From Eucommia ulmoides (lineage: Eukaryota > Streptophyta > Magnoliopsida > Garryales > Eucommiaceae): DNA of 64,000 nt. Both the position numbers and the translations under genes were made by a program. This document shows, piece by piece, positions 1 through 11,146 of this stretch (position 1 is its first letter; the number at the start of each line of letters is the position of its first letter). The stretch covers positions 9,921,001 to 9,985,000 of the forward strand of contig CM028340.1 of NCBI GenBank assembly GCA_016647705.1, written 5' to 3'. Under the pieces are notes generated by a model. It ran no database searches and was not told where the DNA came from. It saw only the letters and a list, made by a program, of their open reading frames with translations.

Positions 1-801
1 TATTAAAAATTAACGAACCAAATCAATAGGATTTAGATATTAGGTGAAGCATATCATAAATATAATAATATCCCCGAAATCTCTCTCAAATCCTAACAAA
101 AAATGGCTACTTTTGGATATAATCTCGAAATAAACAGAATCCTAAAACAGCGTATCCGGTCGACTGAGCTATTCAGGATGTAGCCAAGCCATCACTGTTG
201 CATTCATAGGTTGACTTGTTTATCGACTTGGAGATTCAGAGAGTTCATTTTGCCTTCACCTCGACTTAGAGATACAAAGAATCTTTTCTTGGTCGGTTGA
301 CCTGCTTGTCAACTTAGAGATACAGGGAGTTCATGTTGCTTGGTCCGATTGACTCATCAGTCGACCTACATCTTATGGATCTCTTTTCTGAACTTTTTTT
401 TAACTTATTTTCTTTTACGTTTTCGCTCCTTTAACCAATTTTTTTTTCTAAATTAGCTCTACTAATCTTCTTATATTCCATTTTAGTTAATTAAAACTAT
501 TTCTTTTCAAATCACATATTGGAGCAAATAAATTCACTTAATCAAAACACACATATACAGTAAAAACATTTTGTGCCATGTGTATGTTCCTAATTGGGAT
601 ATTAAGAGTTGAAATTCACCTGAGTTGTTTTTCCCGATTTCTTCAAACTCTTAATTCTTCATCATCTTCGACATCATCATTTGGCATCCAATTAATTTGC
701 ATCTTTATCACTGGAACTTAAATAACTGAAACACTCAATTAAAATATTAGTTCCCCTAAAACATCAATACTTAATTATTCATCAAAATCTTCGGATCAAT
801 A
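1..801 (-). mobile_element. Copia-like LTR fragment, minus orientation, cut by window edge
   Basis: Read on the minus strand from about 801, this stretch matches the start of the LTR at 3314-5467: TTGATCC, then GATTTTGATG, AATTAAGT and GTGTTTCAGT in the same order. Further in it also carries the GGTCGAC/GGTTGACC-like boxes (about 150-360). It is a decayed LTR piece truncated by the window start. An (AAT)n microsatellite adjoins its end at about 798-820. No coding capacity. Superfamily assignment is inferred from the end of the sister copy. Confidence 0.55.
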
Positions 802-1619
802 ATAATAATAATAATAATAACTAACAAATCAAGACTAAAATTTGCACATACATAAAATAAGGATGAATGACACAGGTTACATGCAAGTAATCAATAAATT
901 GTACTGCAAATCATGAGAAAATTATAAACATTATTTCACCCATACTATCAATTCCTAATAAGAAAAAAAAAATTATACATTTTTTATAAATACACACTAT
1001 CTATATACCTATATAGAACATCCAATAGATTCTCTTTTTGGTTACAGTTTTTGTTCCTTGATTCTTTTTCTCGTTCTTAAAATTTTGGGAATAATGTAGA
1101 GAAATCACTTGGTAAACACATTTTCATTCCAAAAATTTTGAGAGTAATCTGATACTATTTCTTGATTTTTTAAGAATCTAAGAAAGAAAAATATATTGAT
1201 TCATATTCACTCCCACAAACCTATCCCCCCTACCATACCGTCACCCCCCCAAGCCACTACCATCTACCGGCCATCACTACCCCACCAGCCATGACACCCC
1301 TGCTTGTTACCACCACGTCGGACGCCATACATTTAAAGAAATAAGAGAAACATTATTGCTTGCATTTAAAAGTAGAGAAAACAGCTTCTCATATTCTAGA
1401 TGGGAGAATACTTGGGCGCCCGCTTTCTATCTCTGTCGATGGATTAAGGGACCCCCTCTCCATCTCTCTATGTGGATTTTAATTATATAAAAACCTATAA
1501 ATCTACAAAAATCAAATATTGGGGGCCATGAAAATTACCTCCGAAGAAGATATCATCAGCAAGCTTCAACAAAAAAACAACAGAGAATCTCTAAGAAAAT
1601 CACAAAACATCTCTACAAG

Positions 1620-1653
<34 letters not shown>

Positions 1654-3313
1654 ACTTCAATATTGTATGCAATCTAAAAATAAAGAGACAAAAATCATAT
1701 GAATCAACCATTATCAAAATTTATCACGTACAAAATAGGGTAGAACAACGAGACAGAATAAATGAGGATGAGTTTCTTATATATGAAGAGGAAGAAAACA
1801 TTATGAAGGCGAAATTCACGATCGCAGACATATACATACAAATCTAACACCAAATTTTCATATCTAATGTATAAAAAATAACATAAAAGACCACTAATTT
1901 AAAAATACAACGAATCTCACATTTACATCGACTCTACAACTACCTTCTGCAAATTTCTTCTCTTCCTCTCTGCAGAATGAGTCACAGTTATAGGAATATA
2001 AGAATTTACCATTCATCCAGTAAATATCCGTTTAGCATACCATCTGAAAGACCCAAATAACAGTTCAAAGAACCCAAAACTGTAAGCCAAACGGGCAAAC
2101 AAAGATTCATTAATGTATGGCAATGGGTCGGGGAGTTGTTTAGAGAAAGAAAGAAAGAAAGATCAAACCTGGTCACTGTGGGATTGCACATGCAAAATCT
2201 GGTGGAAGTAGCACAATTGTGGAGCAGAGGTCATGGATCTGGTGTTGGTAGGTACGACAATGATGACGCAGTGACCAAACATGATGATCAGATTAGCCTT
2301 CGAAGTAAATCTATGTCTGAGAGCAGAAAGTTGGAGTAAACAAATGTTAGTGCGAATCCAAACTCATTCATTGTAATTCCAATTTCAACATGAAAATAAT
2401 AATTGAATTTTGTTTCAGTAAAGGATGAAAATGCATAAGAGAAAAACATTGATTATATACTTGTAGCTAAAATCAACGAAACAGATTCACTCCATTTTTT
2501 TCTTTCTTTTGATTGAAATGGAAATGCATTTATGTGGTGAAAACAAATAGATTATACAAAAAGATAATCATTGTGGTACTTTTCTTCTAAAACTCCACTG
2601 AATCTCAAAGATTAATCATGGATTTTTCAAAAAAATAAACTTAGAAATACTAATAAACTTCATTGAAGATTAAAAGTGAAATGCAAATCTAGATCTATGT
2701 AATTTAGAAAAAGAAATCAATTTTGAGAGAGAGAGAGAAAGAGAGAAAGAGTCACACCTTAGTATCAATGATATGGATTTTTCAGATCTGGAAATGCAAA
2801 TCTAGACCTATGAAATTGAAAAATAGAAATCCAATTTCGAGAGAGAAAGAGACGTACCTTCGTATCAATGGGAAGAGGCGGCAATGGAGAAATCAATGAC
2901 AAAGGAAGGTGGTTGTGGCAATCATCGTGAGAAAAAAAGGGAGAGAGGCTTCAATTGATGTGATGGTGATGGCAACGATGGCTCTATGATGATTGTGGTG
3001 AAGGTGTGCAATGGCGCTGTGATGATGGCTCTGTGACAATGGTGGTGAAGGTGTGCAATGGTGTTGTTCGGAGGTGTGCGACAGGGTGTTGGTGTGTACG
3101 GTAGAGGGAGAACAGAGAAGAGGAGCATTCGGTAGTGGTGGTGGTGGCCGCCTGCAAGAAGAGAAAAGAGAGTTGCAACTACAGAGTGAAGAAGGTGCCA
3201 GTTGTGGAGAGAGACATTAGATGGACCAACGTATAGCGGCTCCAACCCTAATTCAGTGTTTTGTGTAAGTTAAAACTAATCTGACGGTCCAAAAATGTCT
3301 AGAGAATTGTCTT
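802..3313. other. Intergenic, no supportable gene
   Basis: AT-rich sequence between two oppositely oriented LTRs. It holds a poly(A) tract at 1619-1651, GA-rich runs, and a tandem duplication of about 100 bp (about 2672-2770 and 2786-2870). Each duplicated copy ends in a minus-strand splice-donor-like sequence (AAG|GT). The open frames at 2136-2339 and 2922-3245 resemble no family I recognise and are of low complexity (His/Thr/Pro-rich), so they are not called as genes. A short stretch near 3140-3180 resembles 17835-17880 inside the CACTA element, so part of this interval may be transposon-derived. Confidence 0.5.
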
Positions 3314-5467
3314 TGTTGATCCTAGAATTTTGATGGATAATTAAGTGTTAATGTTTTTAGTGGAACTAGATTTTTTATTAAGTGTTTCAGTTTAAAGAGT
3401 TTCAATCAAGATAACATCGTGAAGTAATTATGAAAAATACAGAGACGGACACTAAGGATTGAAGATTCTGAAGAATCTAGGTAAAAAAAACTCAAATAAT
3501 TTTTACTCTTAATGTATCTCGATTAGGATCACACACAACACAAATTAAGTGATTTATATTTATGAGTGTTTATATTAAGGTCTTAATTTAGTTCAAATAT
3601 TTGCTCCAATGTGAAATTGAAAAAGAAAAATTGACTTAAGTAAGATTAATGTTTAAAACTGATTATTAGTGTTAATTTAGATAACCGAAAAAAGAAATCA
3701 GTTAAAGGGTTGAAAACGTCGAAGTTTGGAGTTGAAATATATTGAGAGGGATATTATTCCAACAACGATCGATCAATCGACCACAAGGTTCGATCAACCG
3801 ATAGGTAAAGGCTGGAAAAGCGAGAGTCTCTGAATCGATCAATCAACCGACCAAGGGAGATCGGTCAACCAATGGCCGAAAGCTAAACTTTTTGTATCGA
3901 TCAGTCAACCGACAATGTTGTTTGAATTTTGACGCTTTTAAGGATCATATCTAAAACTAGTCATTACTAACTATTTTTTGGCATATCTTTTGAAGATATT
4001 CATTCTGGGGATTTGGATATATTGAATATATGATACTCTTATTTAGATATTCCTATAGAAATAGTACATTAAATTAAAGTGTTTCTCAATTTAGTTCATT
4101 TAATACTTTCTATCTATTTAATTTGAGATTGAAAAATAATTTGAGAATTAAATTGAATATTTTAAAATCTATATTTAAGTCAAATATACCAGGAATGAAA
4201 GGTAATGATGTATGGGGTCTATATGTGCTTTTTAGATGCCTATCTTGAGAAAACTAACTATTGGAGGGCATGTTTCAAATTGTTTTATATAGGCCTATGA
4301 ATTTTGAATTTAGACATCCCAATCAACCAAGAACTAAGTGTTCCTTCTAAGAGTTGTTATACTGATATTATTTTGAGAGATCAATTATGCGATAAGTTCT
4401 TGAGTTAAAGCGTTGATTGTGTTGACGTCACTGATTTGAGTTGTCTAACGTTTCAATCTATAATCTTTCGGTGTTATCTTGGTGAGATCTTTCCAAACTA
4501 ATAATCTTTATTGCATATTCATTTTCCTATATTTGTTTGGTTGATAAGATCTTGATAAAATCGTTTTTGAACTTTAAAGAGTATAAAAATTCTTTTAAAA
4601 TGATTTTTGTGATAATTTTATTACGTGCTCAATTTTGGGCTACCCACTTATTTTATAATCAGATTTTAAATTCCTCACGTAAATTCTATTACTAGTAATT
4701 TCGGGACATTAATTGAATTTAATTTATTTGAGGTGGTAGAAACTCTGAGTAGGAAGAAACTTATTGATTCTTTTAATTGGTGAGTCTGTGCTAATTAGAT
4801 ACTGTTGAGAGTATCTAGTCAGGGGTAGTTTGTGTTTCAATTTTTTTCCAGGAAAAAAATTGAGATTTGATCTTTAATTAGCGGATAAAAAGGTTAGGTT
4901 ATTATTTTCCCTTGAAAAGAATTAGGCTTGATTCTTCCTGATTAGAATCAACTTGGTGTGAATTGTGACGGTTCCACCCTTACCGATAAAAATGATACTT
5001 AGAGAGTTTGTGAGGTTTAATTCTTAGCCTAAGGTATAAAAGAACTAGATTAGTCTTTAGCCTGGTAAAAATATAAGGTTCTTCCTTAACCTGAGAAAAT
5101 GATAATTGTAAAGGCTGATTCTGAACTTGGTAAAAGAATCGGTATAAGGGTTTAGTTCCTACATGTTAAAGGAATCTTGAGTTTAGTGGGTGCGAATCTT
5201 TGTGGGGCTCAGAGGAATGGATTAGCCAAGAGTAGTTTGGTGAATCAGGATATATCTTTGTGTGCTGCATTGTTACTTTATTTATATTCTTGTTGTTTGG
5301 GTTGTGCACCTAGATTTGAACACTTATCCGTTACGTTACAAAGATAATAATTGATTTAGGATTAAATTGATTATTTGATTATTTAAGTGTTGAAAGATTA
5401 AATTTGTTTAAATTTTTATAACTACCTAATTCACCCCCTCCCTTTTGGGTAGCTCACTGGGCCAACA
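3314..5467 (+). mobile_element. Copia-like solo LTR (about 2.15 kb)
   Basis: It starts TGTTGATCCTAGAATTTTGA and ends with a TTCACCCCCTCCCTTTTGGG stretch followed by GGGCCAACA, an LTR end style known from Ty1/copia elements of the SIRE/Maximus type. TGTTG...CAACA form the inverted ends. No primer site, internal region or second direct LTR adjoins it, so it reads as a solo LTR. The flanking 5-mers (GTCTT, ATATT) do not match, so the insertion is old or one end has been rearranged. It contains an array of GGTCGACC/GATCAACCG-type boxes at about 3762-3925. Broken fossil with no coding region. Confidence 0.55.
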
Positions 5468-6237
5468 ATATTTTATCTAAAATTTAAGAAAAATTCTACT
5501 GTAGCCCTCGTATTTTTTTATTTTTTTTTTAACATATTAAATTCTGAAGTATCCAAATCGTGTTAAGTAAATTAAAATCGGTAACTCTATTATTTTTATG
5601 ATGGAAACCAAGTATGTTTAAACATAAAATTATCCACGTGGGTAATTTCCGTTGTACAAAATGACGGAAGGGTGACAAGCTAATTAGGTTTTTGACACTT
5701 TGTTCCCCTAAAATTTGACCATTATTTTTCCTTAATCTGACTACTACAAAGTAGTTAAAAGAGAAGAGTATAATAAGTGGGGTAAGAGTAGAGAGATGGA
5801 GGAAATCTAGAGAACCCAAAAAAGGAATTGTCAAAAAGATAATTTGATCTTTGTAGATATTAGCTCATATCAATAGGAGAGAGAAAGAGGGTGACATTGT
5901 TAGAGAGAAAGAATGAGATTTTAGGGGGAGAAATGAGAGAGAGAAAGCTGGTTAGAGATAGAAAGATGGTGAGACTATTAGAGAGAGAAAGAGACTCTTA
6001 GAGAGAGAGAAGGTGTTCTGAGGGTGGGCCCCGTCTGACTTTCAGTCTAGAGAGAAAAAAGAGGAGAGGAGAGGAGAGAGAGGGAGAGAAGAGGTAGTGA
6101 GCCCCGCCTGATTTTGAGCCGAGATAGAGAGAGAGAAAAAAAAAATGGATGTGAGCCCTGTCTACCATAAGTGTATGAAAGAGAGCGAGATCAGGGTGTT
6201 CTATGGTAAGGCCCCCACCTTTTTTGGTGTGTAGTGT

Positions 6238-6412
6238 TATACCCGGGGTTCACAACCCCGGGTTCATAGTTTTATAAAAATAAAATAATGTTGAACCATA
6301 TACAGGGGTTGTCAGTCCTGGGTATATGAAACTCAATATTTTTTATACCCGGGGCTAGTAGCCCCAGTTTTAAATACCTGGGATTGGTAACCCCGGGTTA
6401 TAAAGGTTGTAT
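6238..6412. repeat. Cluster of CCCGGGGTT...AACCCCGGGT hairpin motifs
   Basis: At least three inverted pairs occur in 175 bp. The first is ACCCGGGGTT-CACA-ACCCCGGGTT at about 6241-6264. A degenerate pair surrounds 6303-6325, and a third lies at 6351-6400. They are separated by AT-rich DNA. The same motif recurs in the arms of the inverted-repeat element at 28708-30383. Origin unknown; probably the remnant of a foldback-type element. Confidence 0.6.
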
Positions 6413-6496
6413 ATCATTTTTCAAAAAAATAAATAAATTAATTAAAAAATTAAGAAACCTAATTTTACTGTGTAAACAACTGAAATAAGAACTACT

Positions 6497-6502
6497 TTTA
6501 TT
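6497..6502 (-). terminator. Candidate poly(A) signal for CYP73A
   Basis: Minus-strand AATAAA about 195 nt past the stop codon. It is a plausible 3'-end signal by position, but plant signals are loose and no transcript is available. Confidence 0.25.
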
Positions 6503-6694
6503 AATTACAGAAAAAAAAAAAAAAAAAAAAGAAAAGAAAAAAAAGAAGGTACATTGCTTTGGTGTATAGAGATTTTGAGAACATAAGAGAATTGTCCTTA
6601 GAAGAATTTGTATTTTTGTTTTGAGTTTTGTAGCAACTTTTCCAAATTTTCGAAAATCGTTTTTGAAAACCAAACCAAACCGCACCTAAACAAC

Positions 6695-9209
6695 TTATGC
6701 CATGATCGGTTTAACAACGACGGTGGAATGTCTTGCAATGTGGAGACTGAATTGCCCTCCTTTCTCACTCACATCGATCTTTTCCATCCCGGGCGGGGCA
6801 CTCATTTCGAAATTTGTCACCAATTTTGCTATCACGAGACCTAGAATCGGCAACGCCAAAATAATCCCCGGGCAACTCCTCCTACCCACTCCAAACGGCA
6901 AGTACCGGAAATCGGCCTTCCCTCCGGCGACTGCCTCGATCCCGCCCTCCTCCTCCAGAAACCGCTCGGGCCGGAACTCGCTAGGGTTCTTCCACCACGC
7001 GGGGTTGTTGGCTAGCCACCACGCGTTAACCACCACCTTCGTCTCCTTAGGTATGGTGTAGCCGCCCAATTTTGCTGCCTCTAGGTTCATGTGCGGGACC
7101 AATAGGGGTATTGGCGTGTGTAGTCGGAGTGTTTCTTTCACGGTGGCTTGGAGGTAGGGGAGGCGGTGGAGGTCGGAATCTGTCACTGGATTGCCACCCA
7201 GAGTGGCGGCAATCTCACTGGCAATCCGCCGCTGAACCTCTGGCCGGTTGACAAGCTCAGCTATGGCCCACTCCATGGACCATAGGGTGGTCTCTATGGC
7301 TGCCACATTGATGTTCTCCACAATGTAGAGCACATTTTCTTCACTGATCTCTCCTTTCATCTGGGCATCTAGGATGTGGTCTATTGCACACGCAATCTTG
7401 TGATTCTCTCCATTGGCAGCCATTATGTTCCTATTTCGAAAAATAAATAAATAATAATAATAATGAAAATATATCTGCACTTAGAATTAGGGATGTCAAT
7501 GGTTCGGTTTCGATTTCGGTCCACTTTAATATAAAACCAAACTAAAATCGTTAGATATATATTAAACCAAACCTGTCAGTTTGTTTTAAATGGTTCTAAA
7601 ACCGAATTATTTAATTTTATACAAAATCAAAACTAAAATCACGAAACCATTTAGGATTTTTAAATTTTATAAAAATAAAAAAACAAAACCAGAATCAAAA
7701 TCACAAAACCGCGAACCGTTATTTTTTATATATAAATAAAAATATAACTAAAATATAAAACATAAATTCCAAAAAAAAAAAAACTAAACCACAAAACGAA
7801 ACCTAATATAGAAGTATAGAGGAGGGATTAAAATGTAAATAAATAAAAAGATATATATATATATATATATGGGATTAAACTGTAAATATATAAAAAAGTA
7901 AAATTATATATGTTATAAAACTATATCTAAAATATCGGTTACGCAGTTAGTATCCCAAAACTAAAATCAAAACTGTTTCGATTATTAATTTCAAAATCAA
8001 AATCGTAACTAAACCATTTAGTCGATTTCAAAACCGGATCATTTGGTTCGATTTCACTTGGTTATCCATTGGTTAGATTTTTATGGCCATCCCTACTTAG
8101 AATGCTAGATGATGGATTAACACTTTCAAGACTAATTTACACTTTGGACCCTTAAAAAATTGTCCGAGTTTCACTTTGCATCTTCATATTATGTGGGTTT
8201 CATTGCCTTTCATGATCAGATCAAAACTCGACCACTTTTTTATGCTAGATATTGATATGTGCCAAGCAACGTAAGGGGCATATTCTAGAAAAGAAGAGCT
8301 TAAATTCGTGCCAAAATTATTAGTTTTTTACCTTCTTTTTTGGACAAAATAGTTGTTGAAAAATGCAAGCCTCCTTTGTTGCAAATCCCTACACTTGTTC
8401 AAGTACCCCCTCAAGAACGGCCTAAGCAAAGGAATGAAATCTCCATAGTTATACTCGAAACTTTGAGCCAACCGGCTTCTCGCCGAGTTAAACCGGGTCG
8501 CCTTGACAAACAACGGATCCTCCATCGACTCGAACTTCTCATCAAACATCATCCTATACATGATATTGTATAGCATCAACTGCAGTCTTTTTCTAATTAC
8601 CACCCCTTCTTCTCCCGCCCTCTCATCATTTTTCAAGTCATGAACCACTCCATCCATCTCCTCCTCCCACATGGTGTTATATTGTTTGACCACCTTGTTG
8701 GTGAAGAACGGCAGGGTCATGATCCGGCGCATTTTTCGCCAGTGCTCCCCGTATACTGTGAAAACCATGTCCTGACCGTTTCCAGTGAAAATGTCGAAAA
8801 CCATGTTTCGTGGGCGGGACCCGAATTCGACGCCTTGGGTGTGGAGGACCTGTGAGGCTAGGTCAGGGTCAGACACGACTGCCAGGTTTTTTGAGCCCAG
8901 TCTGAGAAGAAACAGTGGGCCGTGGGTCCGGGACAGGGCAGAGAGAAGGCGGTGGTTGAGGTCGTTGCCGACCTGGAGCCAGTTGCCAAAGATGGGGAAG
9001 GAGGGCGGGCCGGGGGGAAGGTTGGTTGGGTTGGTGGTGGAGATGGAGTTGAAAAAATGGAGTATGAGAGGAAGCATTGGGAGAATGAGTAGTGTGAGGA
9101 TAAAGGGGGAATGGATTGATATTTGAGGTGATAGTAGTAATTTTGTAAATGAAAGAAGCACAACGGTGAAGAGGGTACAAGAGATGGTATTTTTGATGAT
9201 TTGGCCCAT
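6695..9209 (-). CDS. CYP73A: Trans-cinnamate 4-hydroxylase, class II CYP73A (two exons)
   Basis: P450 that converts trans-cinnamate to p-coumarate with NADPH-P450 reductase on the ER membrane, the second step of the phenylpropanoid pathway. Exon 1 is 9209-8332 and exon 2 is 7430-6695. The 901-bp intron has GT and AG ends, and phase 2 is restored across the join. The product is 537 residues. Visible features: two hydrophobic N-terminal segments (about 9-27 and 35-54), the proline hinge NLPPGPP (63-69), I-helix AAIETT (336-341), ExxR as KETLR (391-395), FRPERF (445-450), and heme loop [11 protein letters not shown] with Cys479. The long N-terminus and LRLHTPIP in place of LRLRMAIP mark class II, for which published work reports a double membrane-spanning N-terminus. 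By alignment from memory, the intron matches intron 1 of class I genes in place and phase, and class I intron 2 is absent. No disruption seen; it looks functional. Confidence 0.95.
7488..8095. mobile_element. hAT-type MITE in the CYP73A intron
   Basis: 608-bp AT-rich element. Short inverted ends (TAGGGATG on the left, CATCCCTA on the right) are flanked by an exact 8-bp duplication CTTAGAAT (7480-7487 and 8096-8103), the TSD length of hAT transposons. It has no coding capacity. It accounts for about two thirds of the intron, which would be about 285 bp without it. Neither splice site is touched. Confidence 0.85.
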
Positions 9210-9213
9210 GTTC

Positions 9214-9250
9214 GTGTGTTTGTGTGTGTGTGTGTGTGAGAGAGAGAGTG
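9214..9250 (-). repeat. CT/CA microsatellite in the CYP73A 5'UTR
   Basis: On the gene strand a (CT)n run followed by a (CA)n run ends a few bases before the ATG at 9209. It lies between the TATA box and the start codon, so it should be in the leader. Pyrimidine-rich leaders are common in plants; the length is likely variable between individuals. Confidence 0.7.
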
Positions 9251-9290
9251 GGAGGTAGGCAGGCTTATGGGATCAAAAGAGGGAAATGGA

Positions 9291-9298
9291 CTTATATA
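9291..9298 (-). promoter_or_regulatory. TATA box of CYP73A
   Basis: TATATAAG on the gene strand, 82 bp upstream of the ATG. With the usual spacing of about 30 bp this predicts a leader of roughly 50 nt that includes the CT/CA microsatellite. Confidence 0.75.
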
Positions 9299-9304
9299 TG
9301 GGCG

Positions 9305-9400
9305 AAGAATAAGGGGGATGGGGATGGTTGGTGAATTAGGGGGGGCTGGAAATGGACTGGGAAAGAATAAGGGGGATGGGGTGGTTGGTGAATTAGGGGG
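9305..9400 (-). promoter_or_regulatory. Tandemly duplicated promoter block with two AC-II elements
   Basis: Two near-identical units of about 38 bp start at 9305 and 9363 (period 58). Each holds an exact ACCAACC on the gene strand (9326-9332 and 9383-9389) next to a C-rich stretch. ACCAACC is the AC-II element bound by R2R3-MYB factors in PAL, C4H and 4CL promoters. The block lies only 7-100 bp upstream of the TATA box. Confidence 0.75.
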
Positions 9401-9438
9401 CTAATGGTATTTGGGAAAATCCGTGGGCTAAATGTAGT

Positions 9439-9445
9439 GGTTGGT
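9439..9445 (-). promoter_or_regulatory. Third AC-II element (ACCAACC)
   Basis: Exact ACCAACC on the gene strand, upstream of the duplicated block and in a different sequence context (followed by ACTAC). It is therefore an independent site rather than a third copy of the duplication. Confidence 0.65.
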
Positions 9446-11146
9446 GGGAAAATACAAAAATAAAATACAACACAGAATAAAAAAATTGAGAAAATTATGG
9501 CCTGTTTGGTAATCGTTTCCATCCCATTCCATCCAAATGGGATAGGATGGGATTAGAATTTTATTTCTCTTTTAGGAGTAAAATCATGTCTGATAACGAC
9601 AATTTTTTTTTTTTTTTTTGTTCTGTGAACATAATCGCGTTAGTTAATGATATTATCCTAGAAATCAAGAATTAATCTTAAACCCCAATCGAAATCGAAA
9701 TCCTAAACCCCAATCAAAATCAAAATCAAAATTGAAACCCTAATAGGAGTTTTTGCTCGAAATCGAAATCGATTACAAATCAAAATCGAAACCCAAATTT
9801 CGTAATCGAAATCGAAACCCAAATTTCGTAATCGAAATCGCTAATTTTTTGGGGCAAAAAGCAAAGACGATGAAGTTAGAGCAACGACGATGAACAGCAG
9901 TGGCGATGCAATGGTGATGACGATGAACAACATTGGCAATGGTGACGACGACTATGAGTTGGAGTGAATAGTAGTGGCGATGGCGACGATCTTCTATGGC
10001 GTTGGCGACGAGAAGGAGGAGGAGGACGACAACGAGAAGGAGGAGGAAGATGACGAACCAGAAGCACGCGAAGAACAACAATGAAGAAGAAAAAAAAAAC
10101 GATGAAAAAAAAAAGGATAAAGAAAAGATAGGCTTACACGAGTTGAAGGCTAAACCTCATTAACAATTCTATTAATACCGACCTTGTCATTTTTTTTGGC
10201 TTGGGAATGAGATGGGAATTATGAGAAACAATAGATTTTTGTTTCACTTTTTAAGAAAAATTGGGAATGATTCTTGGTTTTGGGATGGGAATCGGAATGG
10301 AAATAAATTTACCAAATGCTATGCCCAAACAGAAATTTCAAAAATCTGAGAATGGGATGAGTTTTTTTTAGATGAGAAAGGTTACCAAACACGACTGGTA
10401 GCGCATAGATACGTCGCTACTTTCCCCGCAAGTGTACGGGTCAAGTTTTAGTATAGATTAAGAGAGTTAGAGTTTTCGTATCCACAGGGATTGAATTAGA
10501 TGATCGTTGAGTACCGCGATTATCATAACTTAACTTTATTTAGGTAATAAAAATGTAATTTATATAATAATTATATACTAATCTAAATTAACATAATTAA
10601 ACTAATATTACTAATGTAGACGTTTATGGGAGTAAATTGCGTAGGGATTAATTTCGTCCACTTAAACGTGTTTGTTTCAATCTAGTTTACATTAACGGTG
10701 TTCATCATATCCGATAATCTCGGTATCAAAATCTCACTCACTACCTCTCCCGAGGGTAAAGTGAGTGAATATGTGAATTCGTGTCAACGCCGAAATCCCC
10801 CTCGAGCGTCTATACGACACTTGGTCACATGAGTCTCGCCCCAACGTCACGGATTGCACACTTTCTAACTCCCTCTCGGGTTATTAGATTGTCGCGTTGT
10901 GTTTAAACCCTAATCCGAATCCAGGGTTACCTTTTCCAAGTGTTAAACCCCGATTTCTCAATATATCTAAACAAGCATATAAACATGACAAAACAGTAAA
11001 CACAATCGGATAAAGAAGAACAACCGTTAACAAAACATCAATTTTATTCAAACAGGTTTTCGTGGAGTCAATCGCTCCCTAGACAATATATATTTAGTTA
11101 CACTTGGTCATAGCCCAATATACAACGAAACATAAACTAAACATAT

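Larger units (their letters stand above)
5468..6694. other. 3' flank of CYP73A: GA-rich and CCCGGGG-palindrome sequence
   Basis: No gene seen. About 5870-6150 is a (GA)n-rich purine tract. 6238-6412 carries repeated CCCGGGGTT/AACCCCGGG inverted motifs (listed separately). A run of A at about 6510-6529 is poly(T) on the gene strand. The 3'UTR of the CYP73A gene must lie in the right-hand part of this interval. Confidence 0.5.

Noticed and set aside
8340-9126. Plus-strand open frames across CYP73A exon 1
   Set aside because: Shadows of the real minus-strand P450 reading frame.
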